A stretch of DNA of 54,010 bases. Source: Acetobacteraceae bacterium. GTDB taxonomy: Bacteria > Pseudomonadota > Alphaproteobacteria > Acetobacterales > Acetobacteraceae. The notes under the pieces were generated by a model that saw only the letters and a program-made list of their open reading frames with translations, ran no database searches and was not told where the DNA came from. Location of the stretch: NCBI GenBank assembly GCA_003151425.1, contig PLXO01000061.1, forward strand, positions 70,066 through 124,075. Reading direction: 5' to 3'. Position numbers and translations under genes: made by a program. This document shows, in pieces, positions 42,563-50,643 of this stretch. Numbering within the stretch: the first letter of the stretch is position 1; every line of letters begins with the position of its first letter.

Positions 42563-45550
42563 TTGGGCAAGCCATCCCCCCGCCAGCACGCCGCCGACCC
42601 CTCCGACGCCCCGCGCCGCCGCCGGCGCGGACAAACCCGCGCCAGGCGCGTCATCGACCGCGCGCCCCCGCTGCAAGGCTGGCTTTCCAGCGACGAGGAC
42701 GAGATCGAACGCCGCCGCTGGCGCGGCCAGACCGAGATCGCGGGCGTCGAGGCACTGGAACCGGCCCACCCGTATTTCGGCACGTTCCGCGTCCGCTCCG
42801 CCTCGGGTGGCAGCTACGAGATCGAACTGCGCAGCCTGACCGCGCGGCTGAATTCCTGCGGCTGCGCCGATCACCGGGTCAACGGCCTCGGCACCTGCAA
42901 GCACATCGAGGGGGTGCTTGCCGCGCTGCGCCGCCGCGGCAAGCGCGCCTTCACCGCCGCCGCGCGTGCGGGCAGCCCCCGCGTCGAACTGTTCGTGCCG
43001 CGCGACGGCGACGCGACGCCGCGCCTGATGTGGCCGGCCGCCCTTGGCGCGAGGACCGAAACGGACCCGATACGCACCCTCCTGGCGCCCTTCCTCGCGG
43101 CCGACCTTGCGCTGCACGACGCGTCGCCGGCGACACTGGAAGCGCTCGTCGCCGCTGTCGCCGCTGCCGACCCGGCCTCGACGGCGGCGATTCGCGTCTC
43201 CCGTTCCGTCGCCCCGTGGATCGCCGACGCCGACCGCCGCGCCGCCCGTGTCGAAGCGCGCGACCGCTTCGTCGCGGACGTGGAAGCCGGCCGCGAAACG
43301 TTCGACCTGCTGCGCCACGTGCTGCTGCCGTACCAGCGCGAGGGCATGCTGCACCTGGCGTTCGGCGAGCGCGCGCTGCTGGCCGACGACATGGGCCTCG
43401 GCAAGACCATCCAGGCGATCGCCGCTTGCGAGCTGCTGCGCAAGCTGCGTGGCGTGGCGCGCGTGCTGGTGGTGTGCCCGGCGTCGCTCAAGGGCGAGTG
43501 GGAGGAGCAGATCGCCCGCTTCAGCGGTGCCGAAACGAAACTGGTGAACGGCAGCCGCGCGCAGCGGCTGTTCCAGTATGATGGTGGAACAACCGGGCTG
43601 CCCGCGTTCTTCACCGTGGTCAACTACGAGCAGGTCGTCGCCGACGCGCCCGACATCAACGCGCGCGTTCGCCCCGACATCGTCATCCTGGACGAGGCGC
43701 AGCGCATCAAGAACTGGCAGACCAAGACCGCGCGCGCGGTGAAGTCGCTTGATGCACCCTATGCCTTCGTGCTGACCGGCACGCCGTTGGAGAATCGTAT
43801 CGACGAGGTCTATTCGATCGTCCAGTACCTCGACCCGGGCCTGCTCGGCCCGCTGTTCCGCTTCAACCGCGATTTCTATGAGCTGGACGAGCGCGGCCGC
43901 CCGGTCAACTACAAGAACCTGGCAGACCTGAAACGCCGCCTGGCCCCGGTGATGCTGCGCCGGCGCAAGCGCGACGTGGAGACCGAGCTGCCCGGCCGCA
44001 CGGTCACCACCTTCATGGTCCCCATGCAGGACGAGCAGCGCGCGCGCTATGACGAATATCACGCGCCGGCCGCCAGGCTGATCCAGATCGCGCAGCGCCG
44101 GCCGCTGACGAAGCAGGAGTTCGACCGGTTGCAGATGCTGCTCGCCTGCATGCGGATGGTCTGCGACACGCCGTACATCCTCGATCCCAACTGCCGGATC
44201 AGCCCGAAGCTGGAGGAGCTGGAGCGCGTGCTGGCCGAGCTGGTGGCCGAGCCGGACCGCAAGATCATCCTGTTCTCGGAATGGGAGCGCATGCTGTTCC
44301 TGGTGCGCGAGCTGGCCGAGGAAATGGGCCTCGAATTCGCCTGGCACACCGGTTCGGTGCCGCAGGAGCGCCGGCGGGCGGAGATCGCGCGGTTCAAGCA
44401 CGATCCGGGCTGCCGGCTGTTCCTGTCCACCGACAGCGGCGCGCTCGGGCTGAACCTGCAGGCGGCGAGTGCCATCATCAACCTCGACCTGCCGTGGAAC
44501 CCGGCGCGGCTGGAGCAGCGCATTGCCCGCGCCTGGCGCAAGAACCAGATGCGCACGGTGGACGTGATCAACCTGGTCACCGAGGACAGCATCGAGCACT
44601 CGATGTTGCATCTGCTGGCGCAGAAGCAGGCGCTGGCCGACGGGGTGCTGGACCGCGACGGCGACCTTAGCGCTGTGAAGATGCCGTCCGGGCGCAGCGC
44701 CTTTGTCGAGCGCATGGCGATGATGCTGGGCGAGACCGCAGGCGCGGCGCTGCCGACCCCCGACATCGCGGAAGGCGAGGTGGCGCAGGCTGGGGCGGCG
44801 CAGGCTGGGGTGCTGCCGGCGGCGCCCGCGGACCGGTTGCGCGCCGACCTGGTGTCCCGCCATGGCGACGCGCTGCTGCTGCTGACCTCGCGCAAGGGGA
44901 GCGATGGGCGCGAGGTGTTCATCGCCGTGCTGGACGCTGATGCAGCGACTGTGGTGCGCGAGCGGGAACATTTGGCGCAAGCGGCCGCCGCGATCGAACC
45001 ATCTTCGGACGCGTCTGCCGCCGGTGCGTCTCCGTTGGACGCGGCTTCCCCGGGCGCCGCTTCCCGGCGCGCCGCTTCCGTCGAAGGTCTGACGGTCGAG
45101 GTGCTGGACCGCGCCACCCACGAGGCGATCGAGCGGCTGACCGCGTCCGGCCTGCTGCACGCGGCCGGCGAGGGCGGGCCCGAGCTGGTGCGCTCGCCCA
45201 CTCTGCCACCGGCGGCCGAGGCGGTCAGCCGTCAGCGCCTGGCGAAGTGCGCCGAATGGCTCGGTGGCGCGGAGCGCAAGCTGCGGATGGCACTGCTGCT
45301 CGCCCAGGGCGGTTTCGCCGAGGAGGCGATGCCGGCGCTGAACGCCTGCCTGGACCTTGCCAATAACGCCCGCGCGGCGATGAACGGCGAGAGGGACGGG
45401 GACGGGGACGGGGAGGGGAACGATGCGACGGTACCGCCGACCGATGCGGGCACCGGTCCGCTCGAAAGCCTGACCGCGACCACCGACGCCGTTGAACGCA
45501 TGCTCGCCGAGGTCCGCCGCGGCCTGGCGACCTCGCTCGCCGCCGCGTAG
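42563..45550 (+). CDS. SWIM zinc-finger SNF2-family helicase/ATPase
   Basis: About 995 residues from a TTG at 42563 (GAGG six bases upstream; the ORF itself is open from 42350). An N-terminal SWIM zinc finger C99-x-C101-x10-C112-x-H114 is followed by a SNF2 helicase core: Walker A DDMGLGKTIQ with Lys281, the box II motif ILDEAQ near residue 377, TGTPLENR, and the C-terminal lobe LFSEWERM and STDSGALGLNLQAA...QRIARAWRKNQ. The C-terminal 250 residues are Ala-rich with low-complexity runs (AQAGAAQAG, GDGDGEGND). The role is probably DNA or nucleoprotein remodelling, possibly repair-linked. It stands after rsfS, where rlmH often lies in relatives. Confidence 0.88.
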   Translation: MGKPSPRQHAADPSDAPRRRRRGQTRARRVIDRAPPLQGWLSSDEDEIERRRWRGQTEIAGVEALEPAHPYFGTFRVRSASGGSYEIELRSLTARLNSCGCADHRVNGLGTCKHIEGVLAALRRRGKRAFTAAARAGSPRVELFVPRDGDATPRLMWPAALGARTETDPIRTLLAPFLAADLALHDASPATLEALVAAVAAADPASTAAIRVSRSVAPWIADADRRAARVEARDRFVADVEAGRETFDLLRHVLLPYQREGMLHLAFGERALLADDMGLGKTIQAIAACELLRKLRGVARVLVVCPASLKGEWEEQIARFSGAETKLVNGSRAQRLFQYDGGTTGLPAFFTVVNYEQVVADAPDINARVRPDIVILDEAQRIKNWQTKTARAVKSLDAPYAFVLTGTPLENRIDEVYSIVQYLDPGLLGPLFRFNRDFYELDERGRPVNYKNLADLKRRLAPVMLRRRKRDVETELPGRTVTTFMVPMQDEQRARYDEYHAPAARLIQIAQRRPLTKQEFDRLQMLLACMRMVCDTPYILDPNCRISPKLEELERVLAELVAEPDRKIILFSEWERMLFLVRELAEEMGLEFAWHTGSVPQERRRAEIARFKHDPGCRLFLSTDSGALGLNLQAASAIINLDLPWNPARLEQRIARAWRKNQMRTVDVINLVTEDSIEHSMLHLLAQKQALADGVLDRDGDLSAVKMPSGRSAFVERMAMMLGETAGAALPTPDIAEGEVAQAGAAQAGVLPAAPADRLRADLVSRHGDALLLLTSRKGSDGREVFIAVLDADAATVVREREHLAQAAAAIEPSSDASAAGASPLDAASPGAASRRAASVEGLTVEVLDRATHEAIERLTASGLLHAAGEGGPELVRSPTLPPAAEAVSRQRLAKCAEWLGGAERKLRMALLLAQGGFAEEAMPALNACLDLANNARAAMNGERDGDGDGEGNDATVPPTDAGTGPLESLTATTDAVERMLAEVRRGLATSLAAA

Positions 45551-45564
45551 CGCCTTCTTCTTCG

Positions 45565-45610
45565 CCTCTCCCGCTTTTCGCGGGAGAGGCCGGCGGGCGC
45601 AGCCCGCCGG
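45565..45610. repeat. REP-like double palindrome
   Basis: Two perfect adjacent hairpins: CCTCTCCCGC/GCGGGAGAGG with a TTTTC loop (45565-45589) and CCGGCGGGC/GCCCGCCGG with a GCA loop (45590-45610). It lies 14 bp after the helicase stop, is a common alphaproteobacterial intergenic element, and could also stabilise the mRNA 3' end. Confidence 0.8.
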
Positions 45611-46230
45611 GTGAGGGCGGGTGACCACGCCGGCGTTGACATGCCGGCATTTTTCTCACCGGCCACGCTGCCTGTGATCGTGGCGATCGCGGCACCGTCC
45701 CACCACCGGGACAAGCGCCTACGGCGGTGCCACAAACGCGAATCGATTTTTGCGAGTCTAGGTCACTCGGTTTATCGGGGGTCGAGTCAGGAACTGCGAT
45801 CGCCCGGGTTGGCCGGCCGAGACGGTCGCGGCGTGGAACAAAAAGTGCTCGGTGCTGCACCTATCTGGACCTTTCGAGGACTGGCGGTTCCGACGACTTC
45901 TGCCCGGGAACAGGAAAACGACCCTCATGCGGAACGTAATCTCCAGGTCTGCCGGACATTCTTACCGTAACCCATTGGCACAAAGCCCAAAATTCGTTCC
46001 GCACTTCTGGGACTCCCGTAGGACAAGCGCCCGGTGGCAGGCTCGGCATCGAATCTTTTCCGCGTGACGACGAAATCCCGCGCACCCGCCGCCGCCTGCG
46101 CAACTTCCTGCTCAGCCGCCAAGTTTCGGGCCGACCGCGAGGTACCCCCTGCCGCCCGCTTGCGAGCACCCAGGTCCAGGTCGCGCGGTCCCCCTGGCAC
46201 GCGGTCCGTCGGGCCTGCCCCCCCGGTTTT
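45611..46230. other. 620-bp stretch without a recognised gene
   Basis: Short open frames occur on both strands, but none shows a known family, consistent codon use or a ribosome binding site. Composition changes to less GC-rich sequence around 45700-46000. Decayed coding DNA is likely, given the pseudogenes that follow. Confidence 0.45.
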
Positions 46231-46714
46231 GCAGCGGGAGATTCTGCTGCGCCGCGACAAAAGCGTCGGTCGAGGTGTGGAGGACGGGGTTTGGCATCGA
46301 GCACATCTGCGAACCTGCTGCGGTGGCTATTAGTTAGTCCATCTTACAACAGAACGCCCCACCGATGCCACACAAACCGTCCGGCGCTGCGGCGCTCGGT
46401 GAGCGATGACGTCATCGCGACGCCGCGCGCGGCGGTCCAGCGGGGCATCGCGCAGATGGCGGTCATCCGACTGTCGCGCGAAGCCTCCGAGCGCTTCGGC
46501 GCCATGCTGATCGACCCGCCTGACCTTGCCCCCCGCGATGCAGCGCGCCTGCGAGCATCACCGGCGACTGGCGAAGCGGGCGTGAACGCCGACCCGGCCG
46601 GACGGGACGGTCACGCGGTGCGCCACGTCGTGCCATTGTGCGGGCAGGAGGTGCCGCATGGAAGCCAAACCGTCACAAGCGTTCGATGCCCATCGCTCGT
46701 CCGTTCGGCGGGTC
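46231..46714. repeat. direct repeat of about 490 bp, copy 1
   Basis: It is highly similar over its whole length to 48013-48503 in the same orientation, with small indels. It contains a DUF1778-like antitoxin pseudogene, the spacer behind it and the first 19 codons of the nucleotidyltransferase gene. The 1.3 kb between the copies holds the NTase/HEPN and NTase/small-gene pairs. Confidence 0.9.
46365..46585 (+). pseudogene. broken DUF1778 (TacA-like) antitoxin fragment, copy 1
   Basis: The frame containing SVSDDVIATPRAAVQRGIAQMAVIRLSREASERFGAMLIDPPDLAP matches the C-terminal two-thirds of DUF1778 antitoxins, which neutralise GNAT toxins. It is broken twice relative to copy 2. The ATG is out of frame because eight bases are missing near 46390, and an extra C in the run after GACCTTG shifts the frame at DLAP. 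No GNAT toxin gene follows. It is therefore non-functional. Confidence 0.75.
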
Positions 46715-46954
46715 GTGGAGGCGCATCAGGCCCGCAATCCCCGGGTGTTCGGGTCCATCGCTCGGGGCGAGGACACCGCGAGCAGCGACCTCGACCTGTT
46801 GGTCGACATCACCGAAAGCACCAGCCTGTTCGATCTCGCCGCGATCGAACTGGAGCCGGAACGTCTGATCGGCATCCCGGTCCACGTCACGACGGCGGGC
46901 GCACTGCGCGGCGCACTGCGCGAGCGGGTGCTGGCGGAAGCGGAGCCGGTATGA
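46658..46954 (+). CDS. minimal nucleotidyltransferase, MntA-type antitoxin
   Basis: A 98-residue protein with the nucleotidyltransferase signature GSIARGEDTASSDLDLLV (32-49), that is GSxARG plus the DxD metal pair. In MntA-HepT systems such a protein adenylylates a tyrosine of the HEPN toxin and silences it. AGGAGGTG lies four bases before the ATG. Its stop overlaps the HEPN gene's start by 4 bp (ATGA), the standard order. The antitoxin is intact while the toxin is broken. Its first 19 codons are duplicated at 48447. Confidence 0.85.
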   Translation: MEAKPSQAFDAHRSSVRRVVEAHQARNPRVFGSIARGEDTASSDLDLLVDITESTSLFDLAAIELEPERLIGIPVHVTTAGALRGALRERVLAEAEPV

Positions 46955-47255
46955 ACGGAAAGGCACGCCGGACGACCGATTATCTGGACCACATGCTGGA
47001 GGCGATCCATCGGATCAACGGCTACGTGACGGGCCTTGATCGCCAGACATTCGACACGGACACCCGCACGCAGGATGCGGTCATCCGCAACCTGGAGGTC
47101 ATCGGGGGAAGCCGCACGGAACATCCAGCAGCATGACCCCGGCTTTGTTGCCGCGCATCCCGAGGTCCCGTGGGCTCTGGCTTACAGGATGCGCAATGCG
47201 TTGAGCCATGGTTATGCCGATACCGACCTCGGCGCGGTTTGGAATAACTGCCGGG
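46951..47255 (+). pseudogene. frameshifted HEPN toxin (HepT-like)
   Basis: The gene starts MNGKARRTTDYLDHMLEAIHRINGYVTGLDRQTFDTDTRTQDAVIRNLEVIG, a HepT-type N-terminus. One G too many in the run at about 47105 shifts the frame. In the next frame the protein resumes as EAARNIQQHDPGFVAAHPEVPWALAYRMRNALSHGYADTDLGAVWN, including the RNALSHGY motif (Rx4HxY, the RNase active site). After about 47250 homology stops. The toxin is thus cut off before its active site and also truncated at the 3' end, so a catalytically dead remnant is expected. Confidence 0.8.
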
Positions 47256-47256
47256 A

Positions 47257-47781
47257 TCAGCGGAGTGGCTTGGGCGGGGGGCGGTTGGCGGGACGGCGCC
47301 GCTTCGGCCTCGCAGCGGTCGCCGCGCGGGCCTGTGCCTTGCGCAGTGCCTCGACGTCGGCGAGATCCTGCGCACGCCCGGCCGCCGTCTTCGCCGCAAT
47401 AAGGTCATCGGCGGAGATGAACGCGGCGGTAAGGCCCGTTCCGGTATCGACGGTTGCCATGACGCGCCGCCGCCAGGCGTGATCGAAGTCAACGCCGGTG
47501 ATCTCCGGCAGGATATCCACCATGACGGGCGGCATTCCCATGCGGAAGAACGACCCGCGCTCGGCGAAGTCGTCCGGCTGCAATCCCTCGAGCGGGGCGC
47601 CGAATTGTGCCAAAGCGCGAAACAGCGCGGCGGCGTTGGCCTTGTCGGGCCGGATGAGGATGTCGAGGTCTTTGGTGGCGCGAGGCTGCGCATGCAGCGA
47701 AACGGCGTAGCCCCCGACGACAAGATACTTAACTTGTTCCGCGTTTAAGACGGACAAGAGTTCTTTGAAGTCGCAGTGCAT
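47257..47781 (-). CDS. nucleotidyltransferase (DUF6036/AbiEii-like), toxin-antitoxin-type
   Basis: A 174-residue protein whose N-terminal domain carries VKYLVVGGYAVSLHAQPRATKDLDILIRPD, with GG23-24 and the metal pair D38xD40 of small nucleotidyltransferases. ISADDLIAAKTAAGRAQDLADVEALRKA is typical of the C-terminal part of the family. The end (RPKRRRPANRPPPKPLR) is basic and may be a rearranged tail, as it abuts the HEPN remnant. It is preceded by a small gene (47729-47950) whose 3' end overlaps it by 53 bp. Such pairs occur widely in bacteria and are suspected toxin-antitoxin modules; activity unknown. Confidence 0.8.
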   Translation of the reverse strand: MHCDFKELLSVLNAEQVKYLVVGGYAVSLHAQPRATKDLDILIRPDKANAAALFRALAQFGAPLEGLQPDDFAERGSFFRMGMPPVMVDILPEITGVDFDHAWRRRVMATVDTGTGLTAAFISADDLIAAKTAAGRAQDLADVEALRKAQARAATAARPKRRRPANRPPPKPLR

Positions 47782-47950
47782 CGGATGATGAACCCCCGAG
47801 CCGGTATGCCTCTACGGATATGTCTGCGGCAGCTTGCAGGCGTTCATGCGCCGGCCGCCCTTGCCAATACGCGTACTCGTCGGCCTTCATTGCCTCCAGG
47901 CTGGTGTAACGTCGGATCGGGAAGCGTATCGCTCTGTCCATGGCGGCCAT
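47729..47950 (-). CDS. small partner protein of the nucleotidyltransferase
   Basis: 73 residues (MAAMDRAIRFPIRRYTSLEAMKADEYAYWQGRPAHERLQAAADISVEAYRLGG...LRLQRTLVRLKRG). The YTSLExMKADEYxYWQxRPxHER core is, from memory, a recurring companion upstream of nucleotidyltransferases of this type, usually ending LQRxxVRL. The start is the ATG at 47950 or the one three codons later. It overlaps the nucleotidyltransferase start by 53 bp, which implies co-translation. It is likely a regulator or antitoxin-like partner; function unproven. Confidence 0.65.
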   Translation of the reverse strand: MAAMDRAIRFPIRRYTSLEAMKADEYAYWQGRPAHERLQAAADISVEAYRLGGSSSDALRLQRTLVRLKRGTS

Positions 47951-48146
47951 CGTAGCACGGGATACCGGCAAGGCTAGTGCGGGATCGGGCGTCGCGAATG
48001 ATGTCGACCCCCTGCGGCGGGAGATTCTGCTGCGCCGAGGCAAAAGCGTCGGTCGAGGTGTGGGGATGGGGTTTGGGATCGAACACATCTGCGAACCTGC
48101 TGCGATGGAAATTAGTTAGTTCACCTCACATCAGAACACCCCAAGG

Positions 48147-48374
48147 ATGCCACACAAACCGTCCGGCGCTGCGGCACTGCGGCGCTCGGTGAGCGATGAC
48201 GTGATCGCGACGCCGCGCGCGGCGGTCCAGCGGGGCATCGCGAAGATGGCGGTCATCCGACTGTCGCGCGAAGCCTCCGAGCGCTTCGCGGCCACGCTGA
48301 TCGACCCGCCCGACCTCGCCCCCGCGATGCAGCGCGCCTTCGTGCATCACCGGCGACTGGCGAAGCGGGCGTGA
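48147..48374 (+). pseudogene. N-terminally truncated DUF1778 (TacA-like) antitoxin, copy 2
   Basis: An open frame of 75 residues. SVSDDVIATPRAAVQRGIAKMAVIRLSREASERFAATLIDPPDLAPAMQRAFVHHRRLAKRA aligns with the second half of DUF1778 antitoxins, but the N-terminal ribbon-helix-helix DNA-binding part is replaced by MPHKPSGAAALRR. No GNAT toxin gene follows. It may still be translated, though DNA binding is not expected. It keeps the frame that copy 1 has lost. Confidence 0.6.
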
Positions 48375-48446
48375 ACGCCAACCCAGCCGGGCGGGACGGT
48401 CACGCCGTGCGCCACGTCGTGCCATTGTGCGGACAGGAGGTGCCGC

Positions 48447-48503
48447 ATGCCCGCCAAACCGTCACAAGCGTTCGATGCCCATCGCTCGCCCGTTCGGCGG
48501 GTC
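48447..48503 (+). pseudogene. 5' remnant of a second MntA-type nucleotidyltransferase gene
   Basis: AGGAGGTG and the ATG at 48447 are conserved from copy 1, and the first 19 codons (MPAKPSQAFDAHRSPVRRV) match 46658 onward. The catalytic GSxARG region is missing because the sequence switches to unrelated DNA at 48504. Confidence 0.8.
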
Positions 48504-48724
48504 AACCTCTTCGCGAACTCCGCCGCATCGAACGACCGCAGATCGCCCATCCCCACCGCATGCACCGGAATCCCAAAACTCTCCGCCAACGCCTCCATCA
48601 GTGCGGACTTGTGGTGCAGCCGCTCGATCGTGTCGGTCAGCAGCAGAACCGCTCCCTACGTTGGCGCCCGCGTCAGCACGTCGAACGCTAGCCCGCGGCA
48701 TCCGGACCCGGCCAGGCGAATAGG
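48501..48724 (-). pseudogene. remnant of an ftsY-like SRP-receptor gene
   Basis: The minus strand reads GLAFDVLTRAPT, a stop (TAG, 48656-48658), LLLTDTIERLHHKSALMEALAESFGIPVHAVGMGDLRSFDAAEFAKRL. This matches FtsY around the G3 motif (DTAGRLHxKxxLMEEL) joined directly to the FtsY C-terminus (GxPVHAxGxGE..DDLRPFDxxxFA), with the segment between deleted. An in-frame stop and the internal deletion make it non-functional. A working ftsY must lie elsewhere in the genome. Confidence 0.65.
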
Positions 48725-48838
48725 TGCACGCGCTCTCGCCACGCCTCGCGCCGGCGCCCCACGCCGCCGGATGCAACCGCGCGGCCCACAAGCTATGCTC
48801 CCGCGCTCAGCTTCCCCGCCAGCCCACGGAGCCCCTGC

Positions 48839-49222
48839 ATGACCACCACCCGTACCAACCCGCCGACCGTCCGCGCCCCCACCGGCTACACCCACGGCGT
48901 CCTCATCACCGCCCCCGCCCGCCGCCTGGTCATGTCCGGCCAGGTCGGCATCGCGCCCGACGGCGTCATCCCCGCCGCCGCGGACGTCCAGATCAGCCAG
49001 GCCTTTGCCAATCTCCGCGCCGTGCTTGAAGCGCACGACATGACCCCGGCCAACGTCGTGAAGGTCACCACCTTCCTCACCAATCGCGACTGGCTTCCGG
49101 CCTACCGCGCGGCCCGCACCGCCTTCTTTCCCACCGAACCACCCGCCTCCACCCTGCTGTTCGTCGCCGGGCTCGCCGACCCCGCGTTTCACTTCGAGAT
49201 CGAGGCCGAGGCCATCGCCTGA
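48839..49222 (+). CDS. RidA/YjgF-family protein
   Basis: A 127-residue protein of the RidA family, whose best-known members hydrolyse reactive enamine/imine intermediates. Features are RLVMSGQVGIAPDGVIPA, DVQISQAFANLRAVLEAHDMTPANVVKVTTFL and the C-terminal FEIEAEAIA. The usual catalytic Arg of the RidA subgroup (IRVEI-type end with R105) is not evident: the position reads TLLFVAGLADPAFHFEIEA, so it may belong to a subgroup without imine deaminase activity. No obvious operon partner. Confidence 0.85.
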   Translation: MTTTRTNPPTVRAPTGYTHGVLITAPARRLVMSGQVGIAPDGVIPAAADVQISQAFANLRAVLEAHDMTPANVVKVTTFLTNRDWLPAYRAARTAFFPTEPPASTLLFVAGLADPAFHFEIEAEAIA

Positions 49223-49339
49223 CCACGACCCTTGCCGCCCAGCCTCGCCGAGCCTCCACCCTCGGCGCCTCCCAAGCCTCGCCGAATCGGCCCAAGCCTC
49301 GCGCTGAGACCGTAACGTAACCTGGCGGCGCGGAACGAC

Positions 49340-49358
49340 GTGCGGCACAGTGCCGCAC
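49340..49358. repeat. short perfect palindrome between ridA-like and glycosyltransferase genes
   Basis: GTGCGGCAC-A-GTGCCGCAC lies between two convergent genes (stops at 49222 and 49387). It may be part of a bidirectional terminator, but there is no T-run. Confidence 0.4.
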
Positions 49359-49386
49359 GCCACCGCCTGCGCCGTCAGCGGAACGA

Positions 49387-50475
49387 TCATCCCGTCCCGG
49401 CGCCCCCCGGCCCGTCGCCCCAAGTCCCGCCGGCAATCACCGCCAGCACCCCCTCGGGCGTGATCCGCGCCATGCCGTCATCCCCAGCCGCCGCGTCCGG
49501 CGGCGAGGCAATCGGGATGATATGCCGGCTGTGGTCGAACACCGGCGTCGTGCCGAACAGCGCATAGGTCAGAATGCCCACCGCCGCGGCCATGTTCATC
49601 ACCCCGGTGTTGTTGCCGACGTAGAACGTCGCCTCGGCGAGCAGCGCGGCCACCTCGTCGAGCCGCCAGCCGATCGCCACGGTGATCCCCCCGCCCCCCG
49701 CCAGCCGCTGAATCTCCCCGGCCAGCGCGGCCTCCGCCGCACCCCCGAGCAGCACCAGCCGATCCCACCCCATCGCCCGCAGCCCGCGCACCAGCGCCGC
49801 AAAACCCCCTGCCCCCCATTGCCGCGACGGCTCCGACGCACCGATGCCGATCGCAACGAAAGGCCGCGCCACGCCTTCCAGCCGCGCCGCCACGACCTTG
49901 CGTGCCGCATCGGAGATCGCCAGACGCGGCTCCGCCTCCGCCAGCACGACGCCGGCCGCGCGCAGCCACGCCGTTGCGCGTTGGAACTGATGTTGTCGCA
50001 GCATCCGGCGCGACATCACCGGACCGCGGTTCAGCAGCCAGCGCTGCGCTCCGTAGCCATACCCGGCGCGCACCGGAATGCCGGCGAGGCGCGCCGCGGC
50101 GGCCAGCGTCACGCTATGGTGCAGCAGCACCACCGCATCGAACCGCCGCGCCCGCAGCTCCTGCGCGAGGCGCAGCAGGCCGCGCATCCCGTCATGCCGC
50201 CCACGCCGCCCCTCGGGATTGCGGTCCAGCCAGATGATGTCGCGCACCGCCGGGTCCGCGCCCAGCACCTGATCCGCCGCCGAGCGCGGCTTGGCGATCA
50301 ACGTGATCGCCCCGCCGGCCGCCGCCGCCAACGCGTGCAGATGCGGCAGGTGCCAAATCATGTCGCCGATCCCCGGCAGCGGCTGCACGACCGCAACGTT
50401 GTGGGCCACGTTGGGCCGGGCGCCGCGCTCGAACAGGGGAGGGGGATCGAACAGGGAAGGGGGGGTCGACGGCAT
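49387..50475 (-). CDS. family 9 glycosyltransferase (heptosyltransferase-like)
   Basis: About 362 residues from the ATG at 50475 (MPSTPPSLFDPPPLFERG). The GT9 fold is recognisable from VVQPLPGIGDMIWHLPHLHALAAAAGG, FDAVVLLHHSVTLAAAARLAGIPVRAGYGYG, VAIGIGASEPSRQWGAGGFAALVRGL and VGNNTGVMNMAAAVGILTYALFGTTPV. Such enzymes transfer heptose or related sugars in lipopolysaccharide core synthesis. The usual GP..P..W block is present in variant form. It stands alone, divergent from the binding-protein gene 50644. Confidence 0.85.
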   Translation of the reverse strand: MPSTPPSLFDPPPLFERGARPNVAHNVAVVQPLPGIGDMIWHLPHLHALAAAAGGAITLIAKPRSAADQVLGADPAVRDIIWLDRNPEGRRGRHDGMRGLLRLAQELRARRFDAVVLLHHSVTLAAAARLAGIPVRAGYGYGAQRWLLNRGPVMSRRMLRQHQFQRATAWLRAAGVVLAEAEPRLAISDAARKVVAARLEGVARPFVAIGIGASEPSRQWGAGGFAALVRGLRAMGWDRLVLLGGAAEAALAGEIQRLAGGGGITVAIGWRLDEVAALLAEATFYVGNNTGVMNMAAAVGILTYALFGTTPVFDHSRHIIPIASPPDAAAGDDGMARITPEGVLAVIAGGTWGDGPGGAGTG

Positions 50476-50643
50476 CTGAGCGCGGCTACCTGCCAGCCGG
50501 CCGCAGCCGGGGCAAGGTCCCCGGCAGTCTCTCAGTTCGTCCGATCGCCCTACACCGGCCCGCACCCTTTATTCGCGCCAGGGGAGGGGGGCAGAGTGTG
50601 CCCGGGAACAAGCCAAACAGCACGACCCAACTGGGAGACGACG

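Larger units (their letters stand above)
48013..48503. repeat. direct repeat of about 490 bp, copy 2
   Basis: Second copy of the segment at 46231-46714. It contains an open DUF1778-like frame and the first 19 codons of the MntA-type gene, and is cut abruptly at 48503, where an FtsY-like remnant on the other strand begins. Confidence 0.9.

Noticed and set aside
42371..45628. 1085-codon antisense frame opposite the SNF2 helicase
   Set aside because: A shadow frame produced by high GC; no known motifs, and low-complexity composition.
48656..49423. 255-codon minus-strand frame over the ridA-like gene
   Set aside because: Mostly Gly/Arg-rich shadow of the RidA gene; only its last few codons overlap the FtsY remnant.
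49522..50643. Upstream extension of the Liv-type binding protein frame
   Set aside because: Antisense to the glycosyltransferase gene; the signal peptide starts at 50644.
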